The position numbers and the translations under genes are program-made. Of a DNA stretch of 64,000 nucleotides, positions 43,362-52,903 are shown piece after piece. Positions within the stretch are counted from its first letter, which is position 1. Each line of letters begins with the position of its first letter. This DNA is from Sphingobacterium oryzagri (lineage in GTDB: Bacteria > Bacteroidota > Bacteroidia > Sphingobacteriales > Sphingobacteriaceae): NCBI RefSeq assembly GCF_028736175.1, contig NZ_CP117880.1, positions 4,588,001 to 4,652,000 of the forward strand, given 5' to 3'. The notes beneath the pieces were generated by a model. The model was not told the origin of the DNA. It saw nothing but the letters and a program-made list of their open reading frames with translations, and ran no database searches.

Positions 43362-44362
43362 GATTGCTTTCGATTAACACCCGAAAAAAAAGAGTGTGTT
43401 ATAATAGACAAGATTAGCGTCAAAATGATTGCCGTTGCCAAATAAAGATAACCATTCATTATATATACGTGCTTACCTCTTAGCAAAGTCAATACAGCGC
43501 CGTGAATCAGGTACGTTTCATAAGAGACCTTACCCAAAGTACTGAATATCGGTCCGCTAGGAAGCTTAACATAGCTCATCAAGATCATAATCATCATAAC
43601 GATTAAGACATAAGCGAAAGCATACAAGATCTCGATTTTCAGCAAGACTAAAGCCAGCACCAAGAAGCACAATAGCGGAACCAATGCCAGATTACCAAAA
43701 CGCGTTCGGGAATAACTGATAATTACTTTTTCTTTGTATCTGAAAAATAAACCCAACGGAAATGCCAAATTAGAAACCCACCAAGCTCTGTCGTAACCAA
43801 CTTCTTTCATCACTAGCGTAACGAGTAATGTAAGGCCGAACGTAATAAAAATTTTCAGCATGTCGTTCGATCCTGATTTAAATGCTAAGAAAAAGAACAA
43901 GTAGAACACTATTATTGCATAAGCAAACCAAGAATACGGAAGTGGCGTCATTCCCTTCGTTATAAGTTCGTTAAGCAAATCACCTTTGAAGGTGCCCGTA
44001 TCGAGGTAATAAAGCAACAAAAAACTGATCGTAACAATAAATAAAGGTTTTACGACTTTCCAAAGTCTTTTAAACAAGAAGCCATCTAAGTAACTTGCTC
44101 CCTTTTGTAAATAGGACGCCATCAATCCATAGCCTGAAATGAAAAAGAAAAGAGCAACTTTGGTTCCTCCCCAAGCTGTGATAGTTAAAAATATCGGTAA
44201 ATCTGCATGAAAATTTATATGAGAAAGAATGATAAGTATACTGAGAATACCCTTTAGGCTTGATGATGCTGTTGTATCGAACCTGGTATGTCTTTTCTTT
44301 AAAACAGTTATTGAAAGAAAATACAGTATAATAATAAGCGCCGTAAAGGATTTTGAATTCAT
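43358..44362 (-). CDS. Acyltransferase 3 family membrane protein (polysaccharide acylation)
   Basis: 334 residues, with roughly ten hydrophobic segments. The start SSSLKGILSILIILSHINFH has the conserved His of acyltransferase-3 proteins, and VALFFFISGYGLMASYLQKG is the second conserved segment. These proteins add O-acetyl or similar groups to polysaccharides at the inner membrane. It overlaps the following glycosyltransferase by 4 bases (coupled) and lies 14 bases after the one before. It is the second acyltransferase of the operon, with that at 48990. Confidence 0.88.
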   Translation of the reverse strand: MNSKSFTALIIILYFLSITVLKKRHTRFDTTASSSLKGILSILIILSHINFHADLPIFLTITAWGGTKVALFFFISGYGLMASYLQKGASYLDGFLFKRLWKVVKPLFIVTISFLLLYYLDTGTFKGDLLNELITKGMTPLPYSWFAYAIIVFYLFFFLAFKSGSNDMLKIFITFGLTLLVTLVMKEVGYDRAWWVSNLAFPLGLFFRYKEKVIISYSRTRFGNLALVPLLCFLVLALVLLKIEILYAFAYVLIVMMIMILMSYVKLPSGPIFSTLGKVSYETYLIHGAVLTLLRGKHVYIMNGYLYLATAIILTLILSIITHSFFSGVNRKQS

Positions 44363-44376
44363 ATCCCATCAATTGG

Positions 44377-45522
44377 TTAAGACAGCAAAATGGAAAATAA
44401 CGATGGCCATCCCACTGCATAAGGCTCTTGTAACGGCAATTTATCCAGACTATGCACACTGGTTGTATTACCTTCGATCAATTCCTGCATATAGTTAGCA
44501 AGAATATCTGGGCTATTGACATCAAAAAACACGACCATATCTGCTCCCTGTGCAGTCTCGCGAGCATAAGGAAGATCCGCCAATAACATCGGCTTTTTGA
44601 AAGCTGAAAACTCTGTAATCGGCAACCCCCAGGTTTCTACCTTTGACGCAAAAATAAGACTCTGCGCCTTTTCGTAAAATGAAAATAACGTTGAACGATC
44701 GAGATAACCTAGAAATTCGATTGTTGGTATATCTTTCCCCCAATTCGCGTACAGCCATTTTGCATATCGATTTTCATCGCCTTTGATTGTTAATAACACC
44801 CGAAAGTTGCGAACGCCCTTCTTCCAAAGTAATTCAGCAGCTCGGCATATACATTCAAAGTTTTTATGGCTGTCTGCAATAGCTGGGTATATAAACGTGT
44901 AAATCCCATTATGCTCCGCTGATGGTATTTCTAAGGAATCGTTTTGTTTTACGCTGGTTCCTACGTCAGGCGGAGAAACGATGATTTGCGTTCTATTTAA
45001 ATTAAACAGTTTAATGAAGGCTGTTCGAAACCACTCCTGCTGTACAATCACAAAATCGTTCTGATGAATATTTACACGATAGAAAAATTTAGAAAACAAC
45101 GCAAATAAAACAATATTTGGTGCGAAAACTAAATCTCTAAAATTCCATTTCAGAAAAGGAAATGAATTATGGCAGTATACAGCACGCTTTTCTGCTTTCA
45201 CTGTAGGACTCGTATCGTGCAGGGACAACCATAATGCAATAGGTTGGAGTTTCCTCGAAATCTTTTTCATCGAGACGTACTCAAACCAAAGCCGATTTAC
45301 CCACCTCTTTTTCGGCCATTTAGTTTCTATATACTCAATATTTGGAAAATCGCAGAGTGATTTATCATATACAACCGCTATAATTCGATAGTTTTGATGC
45401 GTATTTAAACTTGACAAATACGTCAAACAATCACGTAAAATGCGAAGAGTACCTCCGCGATTGAGATTGACAGCAGATATCACAATTACCTTTGGTAGAT
45501 CAACAGAGTTAGCTTGCGCCAT
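44377..45522 (-). CDS. Glycosyltransferase, family 4-like
   Basis: 381 residues. VIVISAVNLNRGGTLRILRDC at the N terminus is a GT-B start with the glycine-rich loop. The C-terminal half has YTFIYPAIADSHKNFECICRA, FRVLLTIKGDENRY, IPTIEFLGYLDRSTLFSFYEKA and VETWGLPITEFSAFKKPML, the usual GT4 E-x-W-G-x-P-x-x-E-x7 pattern. Cytoplasmic or membrane-associated sugar transferase of the polysaccharide operon. Donor not readable. Confidence 0.88.
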   Translation of the reverse strand: MAQANSVDLPKVIVISAVNLNRGGTLRILRDCLTYLSSLNTHQNYRIIAVVYDKSLCDFPNIEYIETKWPKKRWVNRLWFEYVSMKKISRKLQPIALWLSLHDTSPTVKAEKRAVYCHNSFPFLKWNFRDLVFAPNIVLFALFSKFFYRVNIHQNDFVIVQQEWFRTAFIKLFNLNRTQIIVSPPDVGTSVKQNDSLEIPSAEHNGIYTFIYPAIADSHKNFECICRAAELLWKKGVRNFRVLLTIKGDENRYAKWLYANWGKDIPTIEFLGYLDRSTLFSFYEKAQSLIFASKVETWGLPITEFSAFKKPMLLADLPYARETAQGADMVVFFDVNSPDILANYMQELIEGNTTSVHSLDKLPLQEPYAVGWPSLFSILLS

Positions 45523-45537
45523 AATTTTTTGTAATAG

Positions 45538-46692
45538 TTAGTTTTTATCCAGATCCAGGCTAGGAGGACTATGCAATTGATGAAATAAATCCAGCCATTT
45601 ATTCATAACCATATCTTCAGAAAAATTAGCAGATAAACGCGTTGACTCGCTCCCCATGCGAATACGCAACTCACTGTCAAGCATCAATTGTTGCAAACGA
45701 TTGGCCATTGAAATACGATCACCTTCCTCGATTAAAAAGCCATTTTTCCCCTCTTGAATAATATCGCGAGGTCCACATTTACAAGCATAAGCAACCATCG
45801 GCAAACCGCAAACTTGTGCTTCCAATAGAGCCATTGGCAGTCCTTCATATCGGGAAGTCATTGCTAAAACACTACTGTTGATGTATTGATGCCTGATGTC
45901 AATGACTGGATCTTCCAAAAAAACGCTTCTCTTCAAACCGAGCTTCGCTATCAAATCCAATAGAGCACCTTTTAGAGGCCCTTTCCCAAAAATATGAAGT
46001 GACCAGTCGGAGAAGGTTTTATCGATAAGAGCCCATGCCTGTATTAACTCGTCAAATCCTTTCTGGTAATCGTATCGACCTACAGCGATAACACGATTAT
46101 TCGTCAACGTTGCCTGCACATCCGGTAAAAAACTGTTAGCATTTGGTATAACGGCTATATTCTCCATATTTCCCCAATAGGTTTTGTCTTCTTCTGTCAA
46201 CACCACAAATTGTGCGTACTTTTCCGCCCAAATTTTATCTTGATGACTTCTCCATTTATCGAGGATACCTAACAACCCGCTGCGACCATACTGCAAACGC
46301 TTAAAACGAGAAAAGTGAATTTCCACTATTTTTTTACTACTATCTGGAATACGCCATAAAAACGAAACTTCGTGATCAAACATAGAAATAGTAATATCCG
46401 GGCCTATTGAAATCAATAGCTCGGTTAATGCCTTTTTGTGTTTATGTTGCTTCCGTTTATATTGCCATACCTTCCGGAGCACAGCGTTATCTTGATTGTC
46501 GCAATAATTGATTCCTAAATCATACAGTCTAACTCTTTTATCTAAGAAAAAAAATGAATGCTTTTCTTGTTGGTCTGTCGTTATGATGTACAGCTCGTGA
46601 CCTCTCGCGACGAGGTAGTTTACTTTATTTGCCAGCACGCGTTCCATACCACCAGCATTATGAGTTGCCGCTATACAGTATACGATCTTCAT
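45538..46692 (-). CDS. Glycosyltransferase family 4
   Basis: 384 residues. N-terminal CIAATHNAGGMERVLANKVN is a classic GT4 start. C-terminal AVGRYDYQKGFDELIQAWAL, LHIFGKGPLKGALLDLIAKL and the E-x7-E region RYEGLPMALLEAQVCGLPMV place it in the galactosyl/glucosyl/N-acetyl-hexosaminyl transferase group. It starts within the last codon of the polymerase gene (4-base overlap). Substrate not readable. Confidence 0.92.
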   Translation of the reverse strand: MKIVYCIAATHNAGGMERVLANKVNYLVARGHELYIITTDQQEKHSFFFLDKRVRLYDLGINYCDNQDNAVLRKVWQYKRKQHKHKKALTELLISIGPDITISMFDHEVSFLWRIPDSSKKIVEIHFSRFKRLQYGRSGLLGILDKWRSHQDKIWAEKYAQFVVLTEEDKTYWGNMENIAVIPNANSFLPDVQATLTNNRVIAVGRYDYQKGFDELIQAWALIDKTFSDWSLHIFGKGPLKGALLDLIAKLGLKRSVFLEDPVIDIRHQYINSSVLAMTSRYEGLPMALLEAQVCGLPMVAYACKCGPRDIIQEGKNGFLIEEGDRISMANRLQQLMLDSELRIRMGSESTRLSANFSEDMVMNKWLDLFHQLHSPPSLDLDKN

Positions 46693-47966
46693 GCTAGCTG
46701 CGGATTATGCTGAACGGATCTATTCTGTTTGGCAGAGCGGCTATCTAACCCATCTAAACAATAGAACAAAGCATAAATAAAGAAAATATCCGTCGCTACC
46801 TTTAACCAAATAATGAAGGTCATGATCAGAAAGAAAAAGAACATTAATGCATAGCGATCATTTTGCCGGGCAAAAACATAAGCGTTGTAAATAAAAAACA
46901 AGGCGAAAAAGCTAAAACCGACAAGCCCACAATAAAGAATAAAACGACAATAGCCGATATCAGTACTGTAAATAAAGTTGTTAAAAAGCCCCGAGCCGAT
47001 TATCCAGGTTTTCGTATCCTCTGGCCAAATCCACATTTCTCTATTCAGTTTTTCTGTTGATCCGGTGGTCCAAGTTCCGGTTTCTACCCAATTGAAAAAA
47101 CCTTCAAATGCAAATCGGATATTATGATAAAAACTATCATCCGTATGATAAAGAAAGATAGAAATACCAACGACAACAGCAATAACGAAAATAAACGTCA
47201 GGAAAAACTTAAAATACTTAAACCTGATAACCAACCGCAAAAGTCCGGTTGCAAAAATAATGTATAGCAAAGAAGCTACTAGCCCGGTAGTGGTTGTTCT
47301 GGAAATCATATTACCGACTAGGGCAATCGTAAAAAAGGCTAAAAGCAATAATACGATTCTTCCTGAATTCCCCCGGATACTTTCGTCCCGCACCAGAAGC
47401 GCTGCAATCATCAATTGGACAATAGAAAAACGAACACCTGCATTATCTAGCGAAGCTCCTATACCATAAAGTCTATCCACCTCTTCCAAAAACTCCTGTC
47501 CTTGCCTTACAGTCCCATCCACCAAAAGTTGGAATGCCGGTATTCTGTCGATCATTATTGCGGCGACACATTGACCAAAACATACCGCTGTCAGATAAAG
47601 GGTTATTAGCTTAAAATTTACCTCGCCGTGCACCATGCGAATAGCTTTACAAACAGCGTAAGCTCCAAAAATCCAAACAGCAAAAGAGACAAAATACGTT
47701 GCATAAGCATAATCTACCGTATGGTTGTAATCGGCAGAATAGAGACATATAAGGGAGAAGATAACCGCAAATCCGATAGCGCCAATAATTTTGAGCGATA
47801 TTGTTATACGCTCCACGCGTAAACTGTCGTAGCATAGACAGAAAATTCCCACCAAAGACAACACATTTTTCGTGTTCAAACTCGCTGGTAAGAAAGTAAG
47901 ACCGATTGGAAAAAAGTAAAAACTTACTAAAATAGTTAGGGATAAATACAATACCAAACGAGTCAT
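46689..47966 (-). CDS. O-antigen/exopolysaccharide polymerase-like membrane protein (Wzy-like)
   Basis: 425 residues with about ten to twelve hydrophobic membrane segments and one larger periplasmic loop (around residues 285-330, with TDDSFYHNIRFAFEGFFNW and TEKLNREMWIWPEDTKTWIIG). This topology, and the presence of one such gene per cluster, is what marks Wzy-type polymerases, which have little sequence conservation. It would join repeat units at the periplasmic side. It lies between glycosyltransferases and overlaps the next gene by 4 bases. Confidence 0.75.
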   Translation of the reverse strand: MTRLVLYLSLTILVSFYFFPIGLTFLPASLNTKNVLSLVGIFCLCYDSLRVERITISLKIIGAIGFAVIFSLICLYSADYNHTVDYAYATYFVSFAVWIFGAYAVCKAIRMVHGEVNFKLITLYLTAVCFGQCVAAIMIDRIPAFQLLVDGTVRQGQEFLEEVDRLYGIGASLDNAGVRFSIVQLMIAALLVRDESIRGNSGRIVLLLLAFFTIALVGNMISRTTTTGLVASLLYIIFATGLLRLVIRFKYFKFFLTFIFVIAVVVGISIFLYHTDDSFYHNIRFAFEGFFNWVETGTWTTGSTEKLNREMWIWPEDTKTWIIGSGLFNNFIYSTDIGYCRFILYCGLVGFSFFALFFIYNAYVFARQNDRYALMFFFFLIMTFIIWLKVATDIFFIYALFYCLDGLDSRSAKQNRSVQHNPQLA

Positions 47967-47973
47967 AAGTCTT

Positions 47974-48981
47974 TTATTTATAAATTACACCGTACACGAA
48001 ACGCACAACGAGATAATAATATAATTTCAATGCCCAAAACATTCGCTTTGCTGCGAAAAATTGAATTATTCTCGTACGTAAAGATAATGCTTTATTTTGC
48101 ATTGTATAGGCATTAGCTTCTGGAAACCAACTAAGCCAACGCTCGTAATTAGTCTTACGATCAGAGATCAGCAATGGCAACTTAATATTAAGTTTCAAAA
48201 ACATGATGAGATCACCTATCTTATCCGAAAACGAACTATTGTAAAGCACTTTTGTCACCTCCGCGACGTTGACGGTTACCTGTTTCATATGATCTTGCGA
48301 GTAAACTTTGGTTAGCGATTCCGTATTTGACTGTCTGTAATGATACAGCGCTTCATCAATAAACGTTACCCGATTAGCGTGAACAAGAAGTTTTATCATC
48401 ACCATCAAATCCTCGCCCATATTCATTGCTGGTTGAAACCGAATGTTATGATCTTCATAAATTGAACGCTTTACGATAAAAAGCCAGAGATTCCAGCGCA
48501 TAACGCCACGCAATATCTTTTCAATAGCCTCCCATGGAGTAGAAAAGCTGGGTTGATTCATCTTACGTTCATTTTTATCAAAACTTAGAAACCAATTAAA
48601 ACCAACAATATCTGCTGATGTTTCCTGCGCCTTTTGCATCATCACGGTTATCGCATTAGCGTCGATATTATCATCCGCATCGACATAATAGATAAAGTCT
48701 CCAGTTGCGCGGTCTAGACCACTATTTCGCGCCGTTGCTACCCCTTGATTGCTCGTGTGATTTACTATGGTTACATGTCGCTCAACGCTCTTGTTAAACT
48801 GAGCAGCAAAAGCCTGAATCATTGACAAGCTAGCGTCTGTACTAGCGTCGTTCACAAAGATATACTCCAGCGATGTATAATTCTGGCGATGCAGGGCTTC
48901 CAAACAAATCGATAAGGTCATCTCCGCGTTATATACCGGAATAATAATCGAAACTAAAGGATCTGGATTTTCCATACGCAA
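47974..48981 (-). CDS. Glycosyltransferase family 2
   Basis: 335 residues. VSIIIPVYNAEMTLSICLEAL, EYIFVNDASTDASL and FIYYVDADDNIDANAIT (the DxD-type metal site) are the GT-A hallmarks. The C-terminal third continues with amphipathic helices and ends in a hydrophobic segment. Start could be the second Met (MENPDP). It is 9 bases from the upstream acyltransferase gene. Sugar and linkage unknown. Confidence 0.92.
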   Translation of the reverse strand: MRMENPDPLVSIIIPVYNAEMTLSICLEALHRQNYTSLEYIFVNDASTDASLSMIQAFAAQFNKSVERHVTIVNHTSNQGVATARNSGLDRATGDFIYYVDADDNIDANAITVMMQKAQETSADIVGFNWFLSFDKNERKMNQPSFSTPWEAIEKILRGVMRWNLWLFIVKRSIYEDHNIRFQPAMNMGEDLMVMIKLLVHANRVTFIDEALYHYRQSNTESLTKVYSQDHMKQVTVNVAEVTKVLYNSSFSDKIGDLIMFLKLNIKLPLLISDRKTNYERWLSWFPEANAYTMQNKALSLRTRIIQFFAAKRMFWALKLYYYLVVRFVYGVIYK

Positions 48982-48989
48982 AATTAGTA

Positions 48990-50069
48990 TTAATTCGCAC
49001 GACTTCCCGTTAGCACAGCAAGCGTTTTAGGCATACTTTTTTTTAACATGCCATAGATTCCCAAGGTAATCGCCACACAAATGAATGGAACAATAAAATA
49101 GCTAATTAATAATCCTAAACTTGAGTTTGCCAAAAATGTTCTCGCTACCCCACCTTTTAACCAGTTCAAGATATAAATAATATGCAACGCGTAGATAAAG
49201 AATACTGGTGCTGCAAGTCGCATCAATGTTGTCTTCAATCGTTTGTAATGACGAAGCTGGAAAAAAATATAGAACGTAGCTGGAACAGCAAATATTACAA
49301 AGACACGTAACAGATATTCATTCAAGTGGTGGTTGCTAAAAAAAGTGGTGAGACACAGCGCTACAATAGCGATGGCTAGTAGAGCCTTTCCATACGATAA
49401 CACATATGTTAGCACATTGATATTAAATAGCCCAACGAACGCACCAAATCCAAAATAAAAAAAAGCTGTTGTACTAAGACCTGGGATATCAGTTTCCCAG
49501 GTGGACAAATATACTACTAGCAGCACCAAAAATCCATACCCTCTTAATATTTTAAAAAAGAAAAAAAACAAAGGACTTAAGATAACCATCGCGATAAGAT
49601 CCCGTAAATACCATAATGGATAATTGATTGGCATAAGCCAGAAAAGATCATAAATAGCAGTGGTGTTAATTAAATTATAATTTTCATCATATGCTAGACC
49701 TATATTTTTCATGGCAACATTTTTCAAAAAAACCGCAACAATAAATATGAAATTCCACAAAATGTAAGGAAGAAGCAAGGTAAGCAAACGCTTTTTTATT
49801 TGTCGGATATAGATTTTGCGATTCCAGTTGTCGATCTTCAAAAAGAAAAAGTATCCTGAGAAAATAAAAAAAAGAGGAACAGCTAAACGTCCGATATGAT
49901 GGGAAATGAGTTCTGTGATTAATACGTAAGCTGTATACCAAGTTCCATCCCAAGGAATTGACTTTTGTTCGAAAGGTAACATATGTACGAATACCACTAA
50001 AATGATAAGTGGAAAACGTAACATTTCTATTATTTCTGAGGTCGCTTTCTGACCCTTTTGATCTTGCAT
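48990..50069 (-). CDS. Acyltransferase 3 family membrane protein
   Basis: 359 residues with about ten hydrophobic membrane segments. MLRFPLIILVVFVHMLPFEQ carries the conserved His, and AVPLFFIFSGYFFFLKI with KRLLTLLLPYILWN are the typical second and third segments. Probably O-acylates the polysaccharide or its intermediate. It is one base from the GT14-like gene and 8 bases from the following GT2. Confidence 0.88.
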   Translation of the reverse strand: MQDQKGQKATSEIIEMLRFPLIILVVFVHMLPFEQKSIPWDGTWYTAYVLITELISHHIGRLAVPLFFIFSGYFFFLKIDNWNRKIYIRQIKKRLLTLLLPYILWNFIFIVAVFLKNVAMKNIGLAYDENYNLINTTAIYDLFWLMPINYPLWYLRDLIAMVILSPLFFFFFKILRGYGFLVLLVVYLSTWETDIPGLSTTAFFYFGFGAFVGLFNINVLTYVLSYGKALLAIAIVALCLTTFFSNHHLNEYLLRVFVIFAVPATFYIFFQLRHYKRLKTTLMRLAAPVFFIYALHIIYILNWLKGGVARTFLANSSLGLLISYFIVPFICVAITLGIYGMLKKSMPKTLAVLTGSRAN

Positions 50070-50070
50070 T

Positions 50071-50943
50071 TTATCTCACTTTAGTAACATAACAAATAAC
50101 TTGCCGAACCAGCTCCATATTCTTAGAATTAAACTTTCTTGCAAAAATAAAAGAAGTGTTCACCAGTTCCTCAAACTCTCCATTTTTCCAATCGCAAATT
50201 TGATTATCCTTCCACCGAATTACGCGTTGACTCCCCCTCCCTTCCGATTGAAAATCGTAAATACAGTCCCGAAAATCAGAATGCCAACAAAGTGTATGCA
50301 AGAAAATCTCATCCGCACAAAAGGTATGTTGATAGGTCTGCATTATTTGCGCTTCATAAGTCAATAAATATCCGACAAAAGCATGTGTTACGGACACCCA
50401 ATTAGTACCTTTTTTAAAATCAATAGCTCGATTACGATACACACCCGTCACTTCCTGAAATTTAAGAAAGATTGATCGCAAAAAGCGTCGGGTAAAACCA
50501 AGAAAACTATTCTCTCTTCGAAAGTGTCTCGGAAATAGATGAAACCGTTTCACTTTTCTTTCCAACTGTTTGCTAATCTCGGCTTGCGTAAACCCAACAA
50601 ACTCTTTGCCCCTGTGCTTTTCGAAAAAAGCATGAATATAGTCTTGCGATCGCAGCGGCATATCTACGCCAGATAAAAGGTGATAATAGGCATGCTCCGC
50701 ATAATGATATGCTGTTTTAAATAAAAGCAATTCTACCTCAATCTGTGATACATCGGCCCACCTCACATCAATACGCTCTTCTAATACGACTAGTTTAGCC
50801 GCGCTACAGCTGAGTTTAGGCACATCGTTAACTTTTTTGTCAATGTGTACAAAAATATTATTCCGTTGATCATCTAGTGATGCGAGCAAATAGTTTAATA
50901 TCTCGAATTCTTGATGTGCAATTATTAGGTAAGCATGCTTCAT
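50071..50943 (-). CDS. GT14-like (core-2/I-branching) glycosyltransferase
   Basis: 290 residues. AYLIIAHQEFEILNYLLASLDD, NIFVHIDKK and YYHLLSGVDMPLRSQDYIHAFF are the standard blocks of bacterial beta-1,6-N-acetylglucosaminyltransferase-like proteins in capsule loci. NWVSVTHAFVGYLLTYEAQIM and CADEIFLHTLCWHS complete the family pattern. It may add a branch xylosyl or GlcNAc residue; the donor is not readable. It overlaps the GT8-like gene by 4 bases. Confidence 0.88.
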   Translation of the reverse strand: MKHAYLIIAHQEFEILNYLLASLDDQRNNIFVHIDKKVNDVPKLSCSAAKLVVLEERIDVRWADVSQIEVELLLFKTAYHYAEHAYYHLLSGVDMPLRSQDYIHAFFEKHRGKEFVGFTQAEISKQLERKVKRFHLFPRHFRRENSFLGFTRRFLRSIFLKFQEVTGVYRNRAIDFKKGTNWVSVTHAFVGYLLTYEAQIMQTYQHTFCADEIFLHTLCWHSDFRDCIYDFQSEGRGSQRVIRWKDNQICDWKNGEFEELVNTSFIFARKFNSKNMELVRQVICYVTKVR

Positions 50944-51908
50944 GCTGTTGAACTTTTAACGTTTCGAACAATTCCACGCACGGCATCAACTAATTTTTTG
51001 CCCAAAAGAGTACCATATACTTTTGATAAAACATGTAGTTTTTTGGGATAAGAAGCCGTTACTTTTACCGGTGAGGGCAACTTTTCAAACCAGTACCACC
51101 AAATATCGAAAGCAACGGTAAAAGTATTCCAAGGCTTGGGTCCGGTGTAATGCACATTGCCTTTACGCTGCACATCGGCCCAATCTTCCTGCCGGTAATA
51201 TTTCAAAAATGCTCTCTTATATTGCGGCAGCAGAAACGTACGGATACTATTCCAGTAAGGAGGCAAGCCTAGTATTTTCCCTTTACATAGTTGATTAATC
51301 ACATCCTGATCTGGAAACTCCAAACCGGGAGTTTTGGCAGCCGACATGAATTTTTCCACCATGTTATCTTCGCGTAGCTTCTTTAGATTCATGAGCAACA
51401 AACCCGAATTGATGTATTCTCCAGGCTCGCAACCGATAGCTCGCATATTTTTTTCTTGGAAATCCAACGTCGCTTCAAAAACGCCCGCCATATAGTTGTT
51501 CGTCAAATCAGTGGATCGATAGAGTTCGACAAGGTCGTTCCTGAAGATCATATCGCAATCGATATACAGAATTTTGTCGAGCGTGGGCAACAGTTCGGGA
51601 ATCAATAGTCGATAAGATGCTGCAATCGTATATTTTTCGTCTATATAGATATCAGCCGGCAGCTGTCCAGCTAAATTGATAAAAGAAAACTCGACTTCAC
51701 CCTCTCCTAGTGCTATTAACGCTTTCCGCATATCTTCTGGCAGATCTTCCGTAAGCAGACAAATAACATGTAACATCTGCTTATATTTTGTGTTCGCAAA
51801 AACAGAAAACAGACATGTACAAACGGGTATAAAATAACTTGGTGTGAAGGCAACAACTAGTGGAACCTGTGTATTCTTTACGACATTATTTATGAAATTC
51901 TCGAACAT
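50940..51908 (-). CDS. Glycosyltransferase family 8
   Basis: 322 residues. The GT8 pattern is visible: VAFTPSYFIPVCTCLFSVFAN, LDKILYIDCDMIFRNDLVEL with the DxD-type metal site, YINSGLLLMNLKKLRE, PDQDVINQLCKGKILGLPP and NVHYTGPKPW with its His and Lys. These enzymes move glucose or galactose from UDP donors with retention. It starts 39 bases after the upstream GT2 gene and overlaps the GT14-like gene. Confidence 0.93.
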   Translation of the reverse strand: MFENFINNVVKNTQVPLVVAFTPSYFIPVCTCLFSVFANTKYKQMLHVICLLTEDLPEDMRKALIALGEGEVEFSFINLAGQLPADIYIDEKYTIAASYRLLIPELLPTLDKILYIDCDMIFRNDLVELYRSTDLTNNYMAGVFEATLDFQEKNMRAIGCEPGEYINSGLLLMNLKKLREDNMVEKFMSAAKTPGLEFPDQDVINQLCKGKILGLPPYWNSIRTFLLPQYKRAFLKYYRQEDWADVQRKGNVHYTGPKPWNTFTVAFDIWWYWFEKLPSPVKVTASYPKKLHVLSKVYGTLLGKKLVDAVRGIVRNVKSSTA

Positions 51909-51947
51909 ACAATTAAATTGATAGATGGATATATTTCGTTTTAACCC

Positions 51948-52874
51948 TTATTTTCCCAGCAATTTATTAACCGTGAACCGTGCAAACATCTTCCACTTAT
52001 CCTTCGTTGATAACAATTGACAGTCCCAAATAGCCGAAAACTTATACCAAGGCAAAAACTTAATCACTTGGTTGTAATAATCATAAACACACTTACTATA
52101 AATATAGCTTTTATTGTTTTCTTTATAAAAGAAAGCAGTAAGCTCATCGATCGGTCTTTCATAATTTAAGTCAAGGAGCCACGAGTAAAACTGCGTGTTT
52201 GCTTCTAGTTTTTTGTCTAGCTGCGCCTTGCTACTAGAGAGGTGTATTCCGGATATACGAAAAGAAAAAAGCATGTCTTGTGTATTGGCTACGCCATCTT
52301 CGGCCAGGAGAATTGCGGTAGCTGCATCCGAACAAAAAGCAGACGGAAAATTAACAAATCCTTTATCTTTTAGTGCGTTGGTTTTGAACATGTAATTTCC
52401 TATACAAGTGAAGACGGTCGCCCGTAACCAGTAATATAAAAAAGCATGTTTGCTACAGTATGTTGGTGTTGAGCCATCTATATTCAACAGTTCGTTTTTC
52501 TCGCCAATCACCGCTACTCGGGCTCGTATCAGGTTAACATCAGGATAAGTAGCGGCCAAATCCAGACAAGTTTTCAAATAATCAGGATGATAGATGTCAT
52601 CATCTGCCGCCAGAACGAGATATTCTCCCGCAGCGTAGCTTATGCAATAGTTCCATTGCTCCACCAAATCGCGGCCACCGATATTTTTGGCATTTCTATA
52701 ATAGCGGATTCGCGGATCGGCAAACGTATCTACAATCGCTTTTAAGTCTTCCGGCGAAGCATCATCGATGATCACTAATTCCCAATGAGGTACACGCTGC
52801 GCAAGAATGCTCGCGATCGCCTCAGCTAAGAATCGAGCTTTATAAGCGGGGAGAATAAAGGAAACTAAGGGCAT
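51948..52874 (-). CDS. Glycosyltransferase family 2
   Basis: 308 residues. LVSFILPAYKARFLAEAIASIL, ELVIIDDASPEDLKAIV and EYLVLAADDDIYHPDYLKTCL (DDD metal site) are GT-A motifs. The C-terminal part is helical with few recognisable features. It lies 29 bases after the preceding GT2. One of five GT2-type transferases in this stretch; the donor is not readable. Confidence 0.92.
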   Translation of the reverse strand: MPLVSFILPAYKARFLAEAIASILAQRVPHWELVIIDDASPEDLKAIVDTFADPRIRYYRNAKNIGGRDLVEQWNYCISYAAGEYLVLAADDDIYHPDYLKTCLDLAATYPDVNLIRARVAVIGEKNELLNIDGSTPTYCSKHAFLYYWLRATVFTCIGNYMFKTNALKDKGFVNFPSAFCSDAATAILLAEDGVANTQDMLFSFRISGIHLSSSKAQLDKKLEANTQFYSWLLDLNYERPIDELTAFFYKENNKSYIYSKCVYDYYNQVIKFLPWYKFSAIWDCQLLSTKDKWKMFARFTVNKLLGK

Positions 52875-52903
52875 AGCGAATTAAGATTTGGATTTTACAG
52901 TTA